Below are positions 33,591 through 46,369 of a stretch of 64,000 nucleotides of DNA, in pieces (positions within the stretch are counted from its first letter, which is position 1; each line of letters begins with the position of its first letter). The stretch spans positions 1 through 64,000 of the forward strand of contig MU616644.1 in NCBI GenBank assembly GCA_025201705.1. The letters are read 5' to 3'. Below the pieces are notes generated by a model. It ran no database searches. It had not been told where the DNA came from and was given only the letters and a program-made list of their open reading frames with translations. The position numbers were made by a program, and so were the translations under genes. This stretch comes from Dissophora ornata. Lineage: Eukaryota > Mortierellomycota > Mortierellomycetes > Mortierellales > Mortierellaceae.

Positions 33591-36500
33591 TGCCTTGTTG
33601 ATTGTGTTGGGGTGATCAAAAACTCCGATGTGGACAAAGACAATTTGACGACGTTAGACAATTCGGCAACGATTGATGGGGATTAGACAATTTAGCGGCC
33701 ATCGAAAATTCGACAATTTGGCGGTCCTGGAAACCATCTTGCCTCGCACGATTTTTTTTTTTTTCGTTGCTTTGGTTCATTCATTTCGTTGGCTCGATCC
33801 CAGCTTCCTTCCTCCGTCCATCGGTTTTCAAGTACGCGTTATCCCACCGATCGCCTTTTTCTTTTTCTTTTTTTTGCTCTCTGGGCGCCCAACATACATG
33901 GGATATCGATCATGCTCAGTTTAAGTTAACGTTGTCACTTACCGAAGATTACAAGCGCCACAGACAGGCAAATGGTCTTTTTTTTTTCTTTTAAATAAAT
34001 ATATTCATATTAGATACTTGTGTATTGAGTGAAAGTCGAAGAGTCTGCTAAGTCTGTGTTTTGGGTTTTCTGTTAGGGCGGTTGGCTTAGAAGCAATGAT
34101 CGACAGGGCAGAAAACCATTGCAAAGTCGCCTTAAAACTACCTGCTCTCGGGAAAGATAAGGACAACAATTTATATGAATAGGGATTCTCCTACGCGTCT
34201 CCGTTATTGTTTTTCAAAGGAACGAAAACGGAAATATTTCTTTTGTTCGTTATGACGATCAGTTGCGGGTTAGAAATGCAGAATGAGCAGAGCGAATTTG
34301 TTTGGAAAAAGCATATTTTGCTTAGGGAAATAAAGGAAAGGGCCAAAGGGCGTTGAGGCCTGGACTAAGGAGCCAAAGGAGCACATTGGATTGACTTTGG
34401 TCATGAATTGGTCAACAAAATCCATCGATCGATCACTTTCGCGGTTTTTCTCACGCCCAATCCACCGTTGCCCATGACTTTGAAAAACAGTGTCTAGACG
34501 TGCACGTCTACTCCTTTTTACGGTCACACTACACAACATTCCTGTAAGAGACTGGGTTACAGTGTTGCATATTTGCTCTTTCCCACCCTGCTTCTTTCTC
34601 AATAGTATTTACACCGTCTTTCGCCATCTGTTCTTTATTACCAAATCACCACACAGACTTGCAGATTGCGAAAACCCCCCAAAATAAAATAAAAAAGTGC
34701 GTTTCAGAGTTGAATTGGAAAGATGCAAGCCATTTCGGCAGTAAAGAGTTTTTGGAACAAGTGTGGAGCCTCAAAATAAACATGCAAAGAAAGAAAAAAA
34801 GAATTGATAGTAAAGCGCTACGTTTATTGAAGTACCAGGTCAGCTAACTCTAATAAAACACCCACATGCGCTGTAAGAACGATCAGACCCCCGTTGGGTG
34901 AAACATCTGGATAGAGCTTATAGGAAGAGCATAGAGCATGAGGTGTGGAGCATGGAGCATAGCCCTAGAGCGCGCGAACATGAGCTGTTTGTAAAATGAA
35001 CAGGCTTTTAACGATTGGCTATTTCGTAGTACGATCCTACCCCTCATTGGCCGGAGGCTGCCCATGGCTAGCGCGCAAACAACAACACCTCGATTGTGGG
35101 CGGATTATCAACAAGAGCCTTATGTGAATGTTGTGTCTTCTCTGCAGTCAAAGGCGAGGGATATTCGGTTAAATCCCCCTCTGTGTCGCACCAGATGAGA
35201 AATGAAAGAAGAAAAAAACAATTGCAAAAACGCGATTGTTTATCGCAACATCATTAGAAGCGATATGACGACCCCTGCTACAATAATAAATGTACCGTTT
35301 ACCTTGGTATAAAACCCCCCTTTTCTTCTTGCAGGGGAGAGGTCTACAGCTATAACGCGTCGCGCGAATGCTTTGGGCATGACAGTTTTAAACGTTTTAT
35401 TTTATTTTTTTGGCGGGCGAATGATATTATACATCATTTGCAGCCTTCCTCCCAGGCCCCGCCCCGCTCCTAGGGACTTCTTTGTGGGGGCTGCGCTTTC
35501 CCGAAGTTCTCGTGACAGTTTTGCCTGTCAGCAGAGGCATGGGACTCCCCATGACCAACAGTCGCGCGTCCACCTTGTGTGTTCATGTGCACTTGTTGTT
35601 GTTCTTGGCCACGGGCTTTCAGTGTCACTTTCTGGCACCAACAAACACAAACAGTGATAGACATTGTTACAGAAAACATAGAGCGTGGCCGCAAAGGTAG
35701 GAGCTGCTTGATAGCCTACAAGCGTCGAATATTAAAATAGTATGTTACGTTAGCTATGTCAACAAACACGCCGTTGGGCACATGGGCTATGTCCTTTTCT
35801 CCTTTGATGGCTTTCTTCGCTTATTCACGTTGCTTCCTTCACAGCTCACAATGGTAAGACTATGTTTTCATTGGATGGCTGAGTGCTTCATGATGATGGG
35901 CGTTGAGGAAGGTTTGTTTATGCGTGGCATTCGAATTTAACCTGTGCATGGGTTATTTTATGTTGCGAGGTACCCAAATGTACACATGGGCAGGACTTCC
36001 CTAGCAGGACATGCAAATCTTTGTCTCTTTGAAAAGTAATTTATTTTAATGGCTCCGTCATTTCGCAAATGATCTTCCTTCCACCGGTCAACTCGCAGAA
36101 TCTGTAACGAGGGACCCTCAATCAACTGGATTGATACACAAGATAAATTAAATGCTTAACAAGGGCATCGTGACGGCGTACAGTCTACGCGGGTGTAGGT
36201 TATAAAGGTGACGATGGCGTTAGCGTACAGCTCTACTAGTGTTGCTCTGCTCATGTTTATAGCCTAGAGGCAAATAGGATGCCTACTAGGGTGCACTGGA
36301 TCTTAATCTTTCTTTTTATGAGGAGATAAGTACATACCTAATGCAGGCCAAGCAGATAAATAACTGTGCGCGCATAATAACCTAGAAAAACAAAAACGAG
36401 GCCCCTCCACCACTGTTGTGGTTCGTGCTAGGGCGGAACTAGTTCCCGTCCGACGAAAAAGACTCGGCGGAGGAAACTCGAACCCCCCCCCCAGAATAGA

Positions 36501-37395
36501 ATCTGACCAGACAGCAAGCACAAGACATCCCTGCCAGAGCGTTTATGCAAGTGGATCTGTTTACACTTTCAAAAAAAGAAAAAAGAAAAGAAAACAGGGA
36601 AAAAAAATAAAAAAATAAAAAAAAGGAGAGCACCAGTAGAGGAGGATTTGGGGGAAAGAGAGAGAGATGGAGGGCGTTTATTTTTCTGTTGAGGTTGACC
36701 AACGGTTAAGAGCCCTCTGGGTGGGATGACTGGGCAGAGAGGAAAGACACTTTCTACTTTGTGTCACGGTATTTTTCTCCACGATCACACTCAATTTATT
36801 ACAAGTAAAGTTTAGTAAGAAACCAACCGGGCCATGTCAATATTATTCAACAAGAAACATGCACGGGGTCAATGCATCACTATATGCCATTGTACTGTAC
36901 AACTCATTGAAAAAAACGCAACAGATTTGTTTGTAAACAAACCCGTACCGAGAAGGTATATAGTCGAAAAATGCGCAATGAAGCGATGGAAGAACTGCGA
37001 GAATGTACATGAATACACAACATGACCTCTGCATCTCTATGCGACGTCCAGGTGCAACCAGTGTCTTTCTCAAACGATATTTAAACGTCAACTTTCCGCC
37101 AATACGCCCTCCACATTTTGTTTTATCCAACTAATGTTATAGGTCTCTTCTTGCTCTTTTGTTCTCCTCCCTGAATCCAACGTGGTCGTAGAATCGCTGT
37201 TCTGTAATTATTCGAACATCCATCCTCCCTCGGCCTTCAACTCCCGAAATACAATCATCATCCTCCCTTCCGCCTCTACGCTCACACAACACCCCAAACA
37301 CCCCCACGAACCCCCACGAACCCCCACGCACAACCTCACTGCCTCTTTCTCAGCCCCTTTTTTCCTTTGCACAGTATCCCTTCAAGAATACCATC
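33591..37395. other. Gene-poor, A/T-rich 3.8-kb stretch
   Basis: No gene recognised on either strand. It contains homopolymer runs (T-runs near 33750 and 33860, A-rich near 36571-36625), a GACAATT-spaced repeat (33639-33719), GAGCATRG repeats near 34927-34965 and, at its right end (37290-37330), three copies of an 11-bp CCCCCACGAAC unit in the leader of the first 7-TM gene. Confidence 0.5.
33639..33719. repeat. Interspersed GACAATT repeat
   Basis: GACAATT(T/C) recurs at 33639, 33657, 33686 and 33712, each followed by a short GC-rich variable part such as GGCAAC or GCGG. Spacing is 18, 29 and 26 bp. Confidence 0.55.
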
Positions 37396-40284
37396 ATGAC
37401 ACACTTATCCGACGTCTCATATCTCCAACGCGGCATTGGTACAGCTTGGTTCTATTGCTGGTTTGTCGTCTACGTCTATCGCTGGGATCGTTTTGAAGCC
37501 CTTCGACTGCGGAGACTCCTGCGCTTTGAACTTCGCAGCATTGTCACATTGCTCGTCCTCATCGCTTTGGCTCTACAACTAGCGTAAGTCTTGATCCTTA
37601 GAACACTCCAACCACTGACCCGCTCCCGTCACCCCATCAACCTACACCTCTTGGTCCGCCCATCCATACACAAACACATACAGACAACCCCGCATATCAC
37701 TCCACCCACAAGCGCTCCTCCACAGTCCCTGCCTCACTCGCTTCATGATTCTGTTTACATGTTTTGTCCCCATCACTCTCATGTTACACGGTATTACTTC
37801 ATCCGAGATATCCTGTGTTATGAAGGCGTAACCACCACAAGCACAATGCGGCATACAACACTAAATCGACACACAACCAACTTTGACTCCTGATGTAAAC
37901 CTCTCAATCCTGATCGAAGACCACCAATGCTCTGACCAAGCTTGGGACACCGCTCTCGCTGTTTCTTATTGGTTCGACATCTCCCTTATTCTACGTACTA
38001 CATTTCCGCCCACCTAACTTTACCCCCTGTCGTTTGGTGTGATGTCCCAGTCCCACATCCCAAAATGCACAGTGATGTGTACCTGTTACCGCCAAATCCA
38101 TCGCGATTATCTCATACATCCCTCTGTTTTGTTCAACAGATACGACATAGGAAGCGCTAGACTAAAATACCTCGAAGGCTTTTGGGTCAATCCAATAACC
38201 AAGGAAATCCAGTCCAGGCCAGCACAAGCATGGAGTGAATCAGACATGATCCATGTCGAGCCCCTCTATTATACGTTGGCCTGTGCTCTCTCATTCGAGA
38301 ACTCAGTCTTCTTCTTGCTCCAAGGATTCTGGAACTATATTTCCAAGTCCGTCACAAAGTCGTCATTCATGTCGAGTCTTGAGTTCAAGATCAATATGGT
38401 GGCCTCTTGTTTTGCCATCGTTCTGTTCCCGACAGTCCAGTTCGTGTTCCGAAAAGACTTCGTGTACAGAGAGGCAGCGCCTCAGATGCTGTTCAGCATC
38501 TTGACCTTCATCACCGGGGCTATGTGCATCAGGACGCATTTCCGCTTGAAATCTCTTATCAATAACGCACGCGAGGTCTCAAATGAGACGACAGCACACG
38601 TCCTTCAAAAGCTTGAGTACTTCAAGGACATGGTATGTTCAGATGTAGCTGCGGTAACTGTAGCTTTCATTCCTGCGTAGGTTTCAGGTTGACTAAAATG
38701 TTCCCGCCAATGCTTTCTTGTTTATTCTTGCGCTATAGAATATGGTCCTGTGCTTCAGCCTTTTTGGAGTGTCGATTCCCTTGGGCATCATGTCCGCTGA
38801 TGGTTTGACCCCGAACCCTATTGTCGCAACGGACAAGTTCGCATCTGATTTCTTGATTACGAACATGAATTTTTTCGAGTTCATCATTTGGTAAGTTTGA
38901 ACAAAGACCCTTTCTCCATGGCTATGAAGACAGACAACGTTGTAATGCATGAATATTTGTGGCTAAGCAGATCCAGTGTCTTCCTTCCCGCGGGTTTTCC
39001 TATTCCAGGGTGACCTTGACCCTGATCTTCTACCCTCGCAAGACAGGTGTAGGCTCACCTTTCAGCTCTGGTTCCTCGGACATGCCCTCACTCGCCACTG
39101 CTAAACGTCACACCCAGCGGAGCGAGCCGCGAGATGCCCACCTTCCACGGTTTAACGACGTCAAACCCCAAGAGATCGATCTCTACGGCAAGCCAGATTA
39201 CATGCATGAATTGGATCACAACCCTGCTTGGTCAAACGAGGACCTAGAAATGACTCACCACAACTACTACACGCTAAGCACCGAGAACCTCCAGGCCACG
39301 CCCGCTTCTGTGATGCAGCCTGTTTCAGAACCACTCCCTCCCCCAGCTACAGCTGCCCCCGCTGCTTCTGCCCCTGCTGCTGCAACCACCTCTGCCCCTA
39401 TTTCTAGCCCGGATACCGCCCCTTCATCCACGAAACCGAAGGGCAAGCCTAAGATGCACTCGAATACGGTCTACTACCACGAGGGTCTCGTCAAGGCTAA
39501 GACCCAGCAGCGCCAGCAAGATCAAGAGTTCTATACCCGAAGCCTCGAGAGCGACGCCCTCGCCAACCCTAATAACAGTTCCAGCTCTTTGCCTGGTCGA
39601 TCTGCTTTCCCGACCGGGCAACAGCCTCTGTGGAATGACAGTGGCAGTCAGCGTGCCCTGATCCAAAAGCCCAAGAATCCAATGAGAGGCAAAACTGGCT
39701 CTTTAGACTTTAGAGCTCCACGCGAATACCCTTCCTTGGCGCAAGAGACTGCCGACATCCACCGGACCGGCTCCTCTGGTGGCAGTCGTCAAGTCACCCC
39801 CATTCACACAGCCTCTCCTTTGGGCCAACGGGAGCGTGGATTCTCCTTAGGTAGCGGTCGTCAGAACCAATCATACGAAACAGCTCTTCGCACAGCCTCT
39901 CCATTGGGCCAGATAGACCGGTCTGTCTCCTCGGGCACCAGCCGACAGCAGCAGCCTCAGTCTCAACTTCCGCCCCCTAAGACCAACCACTCGTACCTAC
40001 ATCATAGCCTTCAGCAACCACGAAAGCTGCAGCAGCAACAGCAACCAATGTATAACGAGATGGCTAACGGTGCGCGGGCCGCCACTGCACTCGCCGCGCC
40101 CCCAAGAAGCAATAGTGGTGAGAGCGACCGGAGTATGATTCAGATTGCTTACATCCGCAGCTTAGGTCAAGGCGAGGGTCATGGAACGACAAATTTTTAT
40201 GAAGAGTTAGGTCGGGAGCATTTGAATACTGCAACGACTGCCGCCAATGACGCGTCAAGGCCATATTCCCCACGACACTTTTAA
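37396..40284 (+). CDS. Seven-span membrane protein, unrecognised family (paralogue 1)
   Basis: Four exons (37396-37583, 38140-38632, 38739-38890, 39009-40284) join to 2109 nt, 702 residues. Frame is kept at every join (LQLA-YDIG, FKDM-NMVL, FIIW-VTLT). The first ~290 residues contain about seven hydrophobic spans: GTAWFYCWFVVYVY, SIVTLLVLIALALQL, YYTLACALSFENSVFFLL, MVASCFAIVLFPTVQFVF, MLFSILTFITGAMCI, MVLCFSLFGVSIPLGIM and FFEFIIWVTLTLIFYP. A conserved-looking loop has DGLTPNPIVATDKFASDF. A ~410-residue hydrophilic tail follows, rich in Ser, Pro, Gln and Arg with repeated TASPLGQ-type segments. Topology recalls a G-protein-coupled receptor with a long cytosolic tail, but I see no diagnostic receptor motif. 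The related gene at 41994 shares exon lengths 188 and 493. Confidence 0.85.
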
Positions 40285-41930
40285 AATCGAAAAATGTAGA
40301 CACCCTCTCTCCTCCCGTCTTTTAATACATTGTATAGTCCAATCAAGGTTGCAGATAACCCCCGCGCCCATTCAAAAGAAAAGCTAAAGCATCAAAGATC
40401 CTCCCAACAAAAACAATAAAGGAAACCAAGACAGAAAAGGAAGATGAAAACAACTGTACAGTAGATGGAACACCCGACCGTACACACACAGTACAGACGG
40501 CGTTTTTTTGGTTTTTTGCTTTTGCTTTTTTGTTTTGTGGATTGTTGAAAAAGTGGGCACAAATCACCTTGGATTCCGGCTGGGCGCTTTGTGTTCAAGA
40601 TTTTTCTTTCTCCAGTTGTCCTGCTGACAGCATGAATCAACAAACAACAACATTTTTACTCCAGGTCAAAAGAACCCCCCACAGAGAGGTTTTCGTCCTT
40701 AATGAATTTCAAGGCAATTCGCAAAAAAGACCAGGCCAGTTTGGTCACACAAAACGGCCGCTGCGTGCGCGATAGAAGTGGCATTGTACAAAGCACCAAG
40801 CGATCGATGTGTTTATTGTTTGTATCACAAAGCAAGAAACAGAGGGATGTCATCTTCGCCCTCGTTCTAGCCACACGGAAGTCCGGATGAGCGCTGACAC
40901 AAACAATCGTGGGCTCGTAACACCCCCATTTTCTTCTACTGCTTCATTTCATAAGGTTAATCTGGGCTTCGTGCAGCTCTCATATTAACAGTGAGGTGTT
41001 TGCTTGCCTAAACATGCTCGCTGTTTCCATTGTAGACTTACACTACCTCAGCATACTCGGCGTTTGGGTGGAAAGAATGAAACTTTCCGTCAAAAAATAG
41101 GTTGCTCACGCACAAAAAACAAGGTTGTCGATCGCCACTCCGATCGAACAACTCCACTGCTGATATCGTCACAGTACCTTCTAGGAAGGGCCTCTTCAGA
41201 TTCTGCTGCCTCGGTCCCTCTCCCTCCCACACAGAGCAGAAACTCAAAACTGAGAAAAAAACCAGGGCACCTCAAGAGAAAGATAGGTAAAGAGAAAATG
41301 AAAACGTAAGTGATTGTGCAATGTTTGTCATCAAGCCATTTCTTCCCAGATGCAATTTGTGCAGATTTTGATGTTTGAGGGGTTTTGTTTCGCCATTTCG
41401 ACTGGCATTGCCTTGGCCATGCCTTGGCCTCACACCACTTGACCCTCCACCCGACACCCGACACCCCCCACACCCGGCTCTGTGCTCAGATGGCCAAAGT
41501 TTCCTTGAACTTCGCCAGTGCTGTACTCGATAAGGTGTACACGCCAACATGATCGGACATTGACTGCTTCACGCTAAGATAAAAGAACCAATGAACAATG
41601 ACCCCTTCGTCCCTTCTTGCCGTCGTATCTCTGACCAGGTCTCCTTCCCACCATTATCTCGTAATAGTTTTAGCGAGTTTATAGCCTCAGTCTTTAGCTC
41701 GTCAGACCCTTTTCCGTTCTTAATTTTTTTCTTTTCTCTTTCTATTCTCCGTGCGTTCGCCCTCCACACTTTTCGCCCTTCTTTGTGCTCGAAACACCCC
41801 TACATCCCTAATCCCAGCATATTCGTGTTCACCCGCTAGCCTTCACCCTCAAATATCTTCATCTCCACTTCCATCTCTATATCTCTCTTCTTTCTGGCAC
41901 CCCCACACCTTTGGCTATCAGCGCCTAGCA
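40285..41930. other. Intergenic between the 7-TM paralogues
   Basis: No gene recognised. It includes 3' flank of paralogue 1, a CCCGACACC repeat near 41448-41470 and the promoter of paralogue 2. No remnant of a third copy was seen. Confidence 0.5.
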
Positions 41931-41938
41931 TCTATATA
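41931..41938 (+). promoter_or_regulatory. TATA box
   Basis: TCTATATA lies 56 bp before the ATG at 41994 of the second 7-TM gene. Confidence 0.5.
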
Positions 41939-41993
41939 CCCTCGAGCATAGCTCGCTTCATACAAAAAGCATCTAAGCAAACAACCGTCCATC

Positions 41994-44043
41994 ATGACTC
42001 ATCTCTCGGATTTTTCCTTCATTCAACGAACCATTGCCAATGGCTGGTTCATCCTGTGGTTCGTAATCTATGTCTACCGATATGATCGCTTCGAGGCCCT
42101 GGGCATGAAACGCATAAGGCGCTTCGAGCTTCGCTCGTTTGTCACCTTCATAGTGCTCATAGCCATCCCGACACACTTATCGTAAGTCCCTTGCTCTTAT
42201 CTTCTTTTACTATTATTGCACTGTCCAATCCATTGACGATCCGCGGGGCTATGGACTGGCTTCAATGTGATGTGATGTGATGAGAATATACTGGCATTTT
42301 CCCTTCACTGTCTGACATGTGTTCAAAAAGCACATGCATTCCCAGAAGCTCACTGTCACCACAATAATGTACAATCAACTCTCAAAAATAATTAATTTAC
42401 GTTGCTGTTGTACCTTGTCTGACCCTTGTAATGTTTGTTGGTTCTGATTCCTAATTACACAGGTACGATATAGGAATTGCAGCTATCAAGTACCAGGAAG
42501 GCTTTTGGACCAACCCTGCCACCAATCAAATCATCAGCCGCCCTTCAGTTCTGTGGTCGGAAACCAACCAGAACATTGCATCGATCCTGACCTACTGCCT
42601 GGCTCTCGCCATGGCGCTCCTTACGAGCTGCTTCTTTTTGTTGCAATCCTTTTATCACTACATCTCCAAGAACGTGACCAAGACCTCGTACATGTCGAGT
42701 TTTGAGTTCCGACTCAATATCGTGTGCTCGTGTATTGTGGTGGTGGCCTTCCCAGTGATCCAGTTCCTCTTTCGGGACGATCATGCACGCCAAGAGGCTG
42801 CGCCTGAGATGGCCTTCAGTGTTGTTACACTGATCATTGCATTGCTGGGTGTCAGGACTCATTTCAGGTTCAAAAGGCTACTGAGGGTCGCGTTGTTGTC
42901 GCTTACGGAAAACACCCAGAGTGTGGCCGAGAAATTGGAGTATTTCAAGGACATGGTACGTTTGCAGCGGTACCCGCTCGCTTTGTTCCCCCGATCGCGG
43001 TGGCAATGTTTTGGCACGAGCTCACATTTTTCTCGCATTGTCTCTTTCGCGTTTAGAACTTGATTCTGACGGTCTCCACGTTCATCTCGGGCTTCTCCCT
43101 GGGCACACTGTGCGTAGACGGTTTGAGTCCGAACCCAGTGATTGCGACCAACAAGTTCGCATCCGATCTCCTGGTCTGCAACATGAACTTTGTCGAGTTC
43201 ATCATCTGGATGACCCTGGTCCTCATTTTCTACCCTCGCCGATCCATCGTCGGCAACGCTTTCGGATACACCAGTAACGGAAGTCTCTCGCGCACAGGAG
43301 CTAATGCAAGTGCTCGTCACGTTCAGAGCCAACAAAAACAGCCACCCAACAACGTATCGGACGAGAGCCTGGTGATCCCCTACAAGTCCCCTGAGGCTTC
43401 GGCGACAAAATCTAATAACGCAAGGCAGGAGTACATCGACATGCAACGAGCGCCTCGAGATTCGTACCAGCAGCACGATAACTATAACGACACTTATCCG
43501 CTCACACAGTCCTCAGGAATGACCTCGCCCGACGTTCTTCAACTCGACGTTTACAAATCCATGTATGACCCCCTCCAATCGAACACCAGCCCTTCTTCTG
43601 CTGCACCATCACCAGACGTTGGTCAACAACAACAACAGTTCCGTCTATCACAACAAACGCAACCCCAGCCATTGTTCCCAGGGATGAGAGCAATGTCTCC
43701 GACTCCATCACCTCTTTCTCCGACAGCAAGGCTTAATGGCGCTGGATCGCCATTATCGTTTGAATCTCAGCAGTACCCACGCGTTGCTAGTCCTGCTCCC
43801 GCCTATGGCAATGCGGTAGCTCGCCCGTCGACAACGGGACCGGCCACAGCGCGTGTGGGACAGCACACATTCGTGTTGGAGGATACTCCTGGGTCAGCAA
43901 ATCAGCGTGCCAGAATGGCGATGCAACAGCAACAGCAAGGAAGTAATGGAAGTAGTGGAAGTGGTGGAAGTGTATTCACAGATGCTCAAGCGAGGCCTTC
44001 AACACCTACGCGTTCAAGGCAACGTAACCCATCTCAGAATTAG
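41994..44043 (+). CDS. Seven-span membrane protein, unrecognised family (paralogue 2)
   Basis: Three exons (41994-42181, 42463-42955, 43057-44043) join to 1668 nt, 555 residues. Exon 1 (188 nt) and exon 2 (493 nt) have exactly the lengths and phases of paralogue 1. The membrane core is clearly related (MTHLSDFSFIQRTIANGWFILWFVIYVYRYDRFEALG, then YDIGIAAIKYQEGFWTNP, YISKNVTKTSYMSSFEFRLNI, LEYFKDM, GLSPNPVIATNKFASDLLVCNMNFVEFIIW). The third intron of paralogue 1 is absent: codons for FIIW-MTLVLIFYPR run on without a break. The tail (about 265 residues) is shorter, Gln/Ser/Pro-rich, with little similarity to that of paralogue 1. A TATA box precedes it. Function unknown; duplication by tandem copy followed by tail divergence is the simplest reading. 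Confidence 0.85.
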
Positions 44044-44821
44044 AATATTAGGATGATACGTACTGTGTTTTTTCCTCATCATTGAAATAGAGAACTGCAT
44101 TCAGCTGCTTACATACGCCAATGTTACATGATCTACATTTATAACTCCACTCCGATTATGTCTTGCACAAGTCGAGTACCCTGATCTGGAAAAATATAAT
44201 CTTCCCTCCCCCCCGTGAGAGTTCTAATCTTATTCCATTCGGATTAAACTTGACATTAAAAAAATTTTACACCCTGTTATTGAAGCGAAATAACAATGCC
44301 CCTCACATGGCTTTCAAGTTCTGTTGCCTTTCTAGCTATTTATTTGGGCTTTGGTCCTACTTTACACTGTACTTTACGTCGGATAGCAAAATGAGTATAT
44401 TATGGCTGAATGGAAGGCTGAGAAGGCATTCGAGACAGGGAACGATAACGAGATGCAGAGGAGGAGGCGAAAAAAATGAAGGGAAACACGAAAGGAGCTT
44501 GATCTTGAGGTTGTATAGTATATGCTTATGGGCTTTCCTCTTCACACATCGTTACCATTTCCTCTGGCTCCCTACCGCGCAACCCAACCCAAAATATAGT
44601 ATCGTAGCATTGTAGAATCTCACATGCTCTCTCATGCCTTCAGAGCTCAATGTTTCGCCTCCCTCGACACCTGTCTGAAGGCAAACATACAGTGTATAAT
44701 GAGCACCCAACATTACCGACTGAATCTAAGTCAAAAACGTTAGAAACGTCTCCCTTGAGGCTGGAGAGTAGCGAAGCAAACAAACAGCAAAAACGTGTGC
44801 GTGCCGAGACTTAGCAACCCT
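44044..44821. other. Intergenic, no gene recognised
   Basis: Contains 3' flank of the second 7-TM gene. Open frames are short and without motif. Confidence 0.5.
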
Positions 44822-45658
44822 TTATTTTAGCTTCAAAGCGACGTTATGTTCACCCGACTCGCCATCCTCATCGGAGCCTTCTTGGCTTTCTTCTTGACTT
44901 CCTTTTGCGAACTCCTCTTGCGATGTTCGGATGCTTCCTGCATTTCCAATGCTGCTGAGCGACGCGTCGTCGTTCCTTGCTAGTAGGTTCTCTCTACGGA
45001 CTGCGAAAGAATATTGTTGACAGAGTGCTGGAGGTACGGCATAGTTGGCACTGCGTCACTGCGTACTTTACCTGGGGTCGAGGTCCTGAAGTATTGAAGT
45101 CATCCATCTCCATCGTCATCTCGATTCGCTCGTTGTTTTTTTTTTAATATCCAATAACACGTCTGCGATGTTCTGCATGAAATGGCGTTTCTCACCTTGT
45201 CCTTGACGAGCGAGCGTCATAGTGCTAGTTAAACATGCTGCTTCGTTTTTTGAACTTCTGCTTGGTGAGCGAGCGTCATGGCCCTAGTTAAAGCTGCGAC
45301 TAACAATAACGATCTGCCGCCTCATTTCTTGGGCTTGCACTTGATGGACGCTTGTCATGGTCCTAGTGAAATCCGCGACCACATCAAAAATCAACTGCTT
45401 CATTTCTTGGACTTGTGCTTGATGGGCACTTGTCGTGGTCCTAGTGAAATCCGCGGCCACATCAATGATCTGCCGGCTCCTTTCTTGGAGGCTCTGATCG
45501 ACGTCGTGAAGGAATTGGCGGGGCTTGGCGGGGGAGGCAGCCACGGAGCTGGCAGGGATGATGATGCGGTGATGCGGACTGAACTGGTTGGGCCTCCTGA
45601 TGCTACTTGAGGTTGGTTCCGGAACACAGGTTGCTTCCCTGGCGGCAATCCCCTCGGC
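44822..45658 (-). pseudogene. Broken coiled-coil repeat gene
   Basis: On the minus strand, protein-like segments lie in order but in different frames. The first is a Pro/Ser-rich start leading into QFLHDVDQSLQERSRQIIDV. Then come repeats of about 28 residues of the form VADFTRTMTSVHQVQAQEM (two intact, a third VAALTRAMTLAHQAEVQKTK in another frame). Next is a stretch with QNIADVLLDIKK, then after a run of ten A the frame shifts to NNERIEMTMEMDDFNTSGPRPQ. A GTAAAG donor at about 45069 and a CAG acceptor at 45001 lead to a Ser/Glu-rich end (SQEESQEGSDEDGESGE, stop at 44822). No single set of introns restores one frame, so it reads as a decayed gene. A sequencing error in the A-run could explain one of the shifts. 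The heptad-like repeats predict a coiled coil. No family recognised. Confidence 0.55.
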
Positions 45659-45910
45659 TCATGGGGTCTGGCCTCTCTTGGGTGTTACATTTGAATTGAG
45701 GTGGAGACTCTTGACGTATTGACACTGTCTGTTGTGAACCGATGGATTTGAGTTGAGGATTGACGTGTGGGGGCAGGCTGTGCACGCATGGGTGGCACAT
45801 ACATTTCGCCGGGTCGCAGGTGACCACCACTGCAGGAGTATCGGCGTGGTATCGGTTATTGCGCATTTCAAAAAAACTATTGTGCTCTTGACGAGGAGCT
45901 GTCATCACTT

Positions 45911-45992
45911 TGCCTCAGCTGAAGTATTGTTTTCAAAAATGAAGTGCCACCTTGCCTCAGCTGAAGTGTTGTTTTTCCTCAAATGTCCTCAC
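45911..45992. repeat. Two-copy ~42-bp tandem repeat
   Basis: TGCCTCAGCTGAAGT occurs at 45911 and 45953, each followed by RTTGTTTTTC-like sequence. Confidence 0.65.
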
Positions 45993-46369
45993 TTTTCCTT
46001 CATTTTCCTACACCCACATGAGATAGTGAACGTATTCGTTCTTGTATCTCTGGGAGCATCAAAAATCGATGGTTGCGCATCAGAGGGAAAGTGTCACGAT
46101 TACACCCCGTGGGAAATGTAATAGGATAAGCCACATGATAATACTTTATAAGAACCAATCTGGCAAGGTAGCTTTTTCCACCCGCTCCTCCCAACCCCTG
46201 AACCCCGAACCAAGAAACTACTCACGACTTCTCCATTCACCAAATTCACCATTGACTGTGGGAACTGCCGGGATAGAAAACGGCCTTTGAGTAACGGTCA
46301 AACGCGCGCGCACACCACACGCGACACGCATAAAAGCAAATTTAGATCTCAGTTGAATGCAACGCACCG

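Noticed and set aside
34077..34097. GTTGGCTTAGAAGCA, a 15-base match to a conserved part of large-subunit rRNA as I remember it
   Set aside because: The match does not extend on either side, so an rRNA or mitochondrial insert is not supported.
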